This document shows, in pieces, positions 62,740-64,000 of a stretch of 64,000 nucleotides of DNA (position 1 is the stretch's first letter; each line of letters starts with the position of its first letter). Origin of the DNA: Oscillospiraceae bacterium. GTDB lineage: Bacteria > Bacillota > Clostridia > Oscillospirales > Ruminococcaceae. The stretch covers positions 51,898 to 115,897 of the forward strand of contig JAIRWC010000037.1 in NCBI GenBank assembly GCA_031253495.1, read 5' to 3'. The translations under genes and the position numbers were made by a program. The notes under the pieces were generated by a model. It was not told the DNA's origin, made no database searches, and was given only the letters and a program-made list of their open reading frames with translations.

Positions 62740-63347
62740 AAGAGAAAGAACAGAACGCCGTTCTGGCGGTGGCGGGCGTTACGGAGAGCGCGAGCCGTTC
62801 CCTGCACAACACGATAAGGTATGTTTACGCAGTCGCGGAACGCGATTTTTACAACATAAACGTCAAGGATTTGTTTAAAATCGCCCTTTCCGACATAACC
62901 GCCCCCGATATCCTTTCCAATCTCGGCGTTTCCGCCGACGTAAAGCCGGAAACTTTCTATTCCGCCGGGTTCAAGCGGCTGGCGAACATGATTTTTTACG
63001 CTTTCGCGGTGAGAATCCCGTTTTTAAGGCGGACTAAAAGCCCGCTGGCGAAGGATACCCTGCTTCGCGGTATGTTCGACGCCTGCGCGGGCAAGGGCGC
63101 CGAAAACTTCGACGATACGGTTTACGGCGATTTCAAGTCGATGATGAGGAGAGCCAAAAGCCGCGAACCCGAACCGCCCTTCACCGCGGAATGGTTCAGG
63201 CGGTGGGCGTATTCCGACGGCGGCGAGTTGGCGTCGATAAACAACAAGAATATGTTCCTTTTAGGCTGTATGGACGCGATGTTCCCTCTGTTTTACGCGG
63301 CGCTGTCGGAAAGGCTGACGGAAATGATAACGGGCGATTTGCTGTAA
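62736..63347 (+). CDS. Conserved-looking protein of unknown function coupled to the EAL gene
   Basis: A 203-residue, probably soluble and mostly helical protein I do not recognise. Features are a Cys-poor sequence, a basic patch (PFLRRTKSPLAKDTLLRGMF) in the middle and an amphipathic C-terminal helix (FPLFYAALSERLTEMITG). Its ATG overlaps the EAL gene stop by 4 nt, so the two are translated together and may act together. A terminator follows. No domain assignment is offered. Confidence 0.7.
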   Translation: MKEKEQNAVLAVAGVTESASRSLHNTIRYVYAVAERDFYNINVKDLFKIALSDITAPDILSNLGVSADVKPETFYSAGFKRLANMIFYAFAVRIPFLRRTKSPLAKDTLLRGMFDACAGKGAENFDDTVYGDFKSMMRRAKSREPEPPFTAEWFRRWAYSDGGELASINNKNMFLLGCMDAMFPLFYAALSERLTEMITGDLL

Positions 63348-63364
63348 CCGAAAAAAAAGCCCCG

Positions 63365-63394
63365 AAAAAAAGCGCCCTGTTAGAGCGCTTTTTC
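63365..63394. terminator. Bidirectional terminator between the unknown gene and 5S rRNA
   Basis: AGCGC/GCGCT stem (63371-63389) with A-run on the left and T-run on the right. It serves the plus-strand gene and the minus-strand rRNA operon. Confidence 0.8.
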
Positions 63395-63399
63395 TTTGT

Positions 63400-63515
<116 letters not shown>

Positions 63516-63610
63516 TGTAACGACAGAGACCGATTCTCTGAAAATTGAATAGCGAAATAAAAACGAACGACTTTAATTCCGCGAACGGTCGGCAATCGCC
63601 AACCGCCGTA

Positions 63611-64000
<390 letters not shown>

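Noticed and set aside
63516-63610. Possible tRNA gene in the 23S-5S spacer
   Set aside because: No cloverleaf or T-loop sequence could be found in the 95 nt.

Overview
The window is a gene-dense, moderately GC-rich bacterial chromosome segment from the Bacillota, most likely class Clostridia. Evidence for this is the Gram-positive replicative polymerase PolC, a YerC/TrpR-like regulator, clusters ordered phoH-ybeY-dgkA-era-recO and der-plsY-gpsA, a yybP-ykoY-type manganese riboswitch, TTGACA-N17-TATAAT promoters and AGGAGG-type ribosome binding sites. A secreted GH26 mannanase-like lipoprotein and a membrane-anchored GH10 xylanase suggest a plant-polysaccharide degrader, possibly from a gut. 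I cannot name a genus.

Layout. 1-5.1 kb (minus): GH26 lipoprotein, hisB-hisH-hisA-hisF and a methyltransferase. 5.2-7.0 kb (minus): first aspartyl-tRNA synthetase. 7.2-9.7 kb (plus): HD hydrolase and GTP-type PEP carboxykinase. 9.7-16.2 kb (plus): a complete trpEGDCFBA operon behind a leader with a T-box-like attenuator. 16.3-21.9 kb (minus): yerC-like regulator, methyltransferase, glmU, prs and two tandem CPBP membrane proteases. 22 kb: PilZ protein. 22.5-25.5 kb (minus): der-plsY-gpsA. 25.6-27.2 kb: a phage-like island of XRE repressor plus ImmA-type protease, divergent from a small unknown protein. 27.2-32.1 kb (minus): SGNH hydrolase, DUF4358 lipoprotein, gatC, gatA and a second AspRS. 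32.3-33.5 kb: adenosylhomocysteinase. 33.6-37.2 kb: phoH-like, ybeY, dgkA, era, recO. 37.3 kb: phosphodiesterase. 37.8-40.7 kb: riboswitch-controlled P-type ATPase. 40.7-42.7 kb: xylanase. 42.8-55.2 kb (plus): hom, pyrH, substrate-binding lipoprotein, frr, cdsA, dxr, rseP, ispG, polC. 55.2-60.2 kb: mnmA (minus), a Cys/Met-metabolism PLP enzyme (plus), purD and a DUF3592-like membrane protein (minus). 60.4-63.3 kb: GGDEF-EAL protein plus an unknown partner. 63.4-64 kb: 5S and partial 23S rRNA (minus).

How it fits together. Amino-acid (His, Trp, homoserine), isoprenoid (dxr, ispG), phospholipid (plsY, gpsA, cdsA) and nucleotide (prs, pyrH, purD) synthesis sit next to translation and ribosome-maturation functions. 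Two AspRS genes, one in a gatC-gatA-aspS cluster and carrying the His typical of non-discriminating enzymes, point to tRNA-dependent Asn synthesis. The EAL and PilZ proteins indicate c-di-GMP signalling.

Most notable non-coding signals: (i) mirror-image promoter/operators between the XRE gene and its divergent neighbour; (ii) the trpE leader attenuator; (iii) a family of composite palindromic intergenic repeats, one of which forms the 3' end of aspS; (iv) the Mn riboswitch with its terminator; (v) a 9-bp inverted repeat at the xylanase start site. Apart from the rRNA region there is no gene-free stretch longer than 300 bases; the longest gaps (60154-60414, 37758-37992, 32062-32288, 6986-7206) hold promoters, the riboswitch and repeats.
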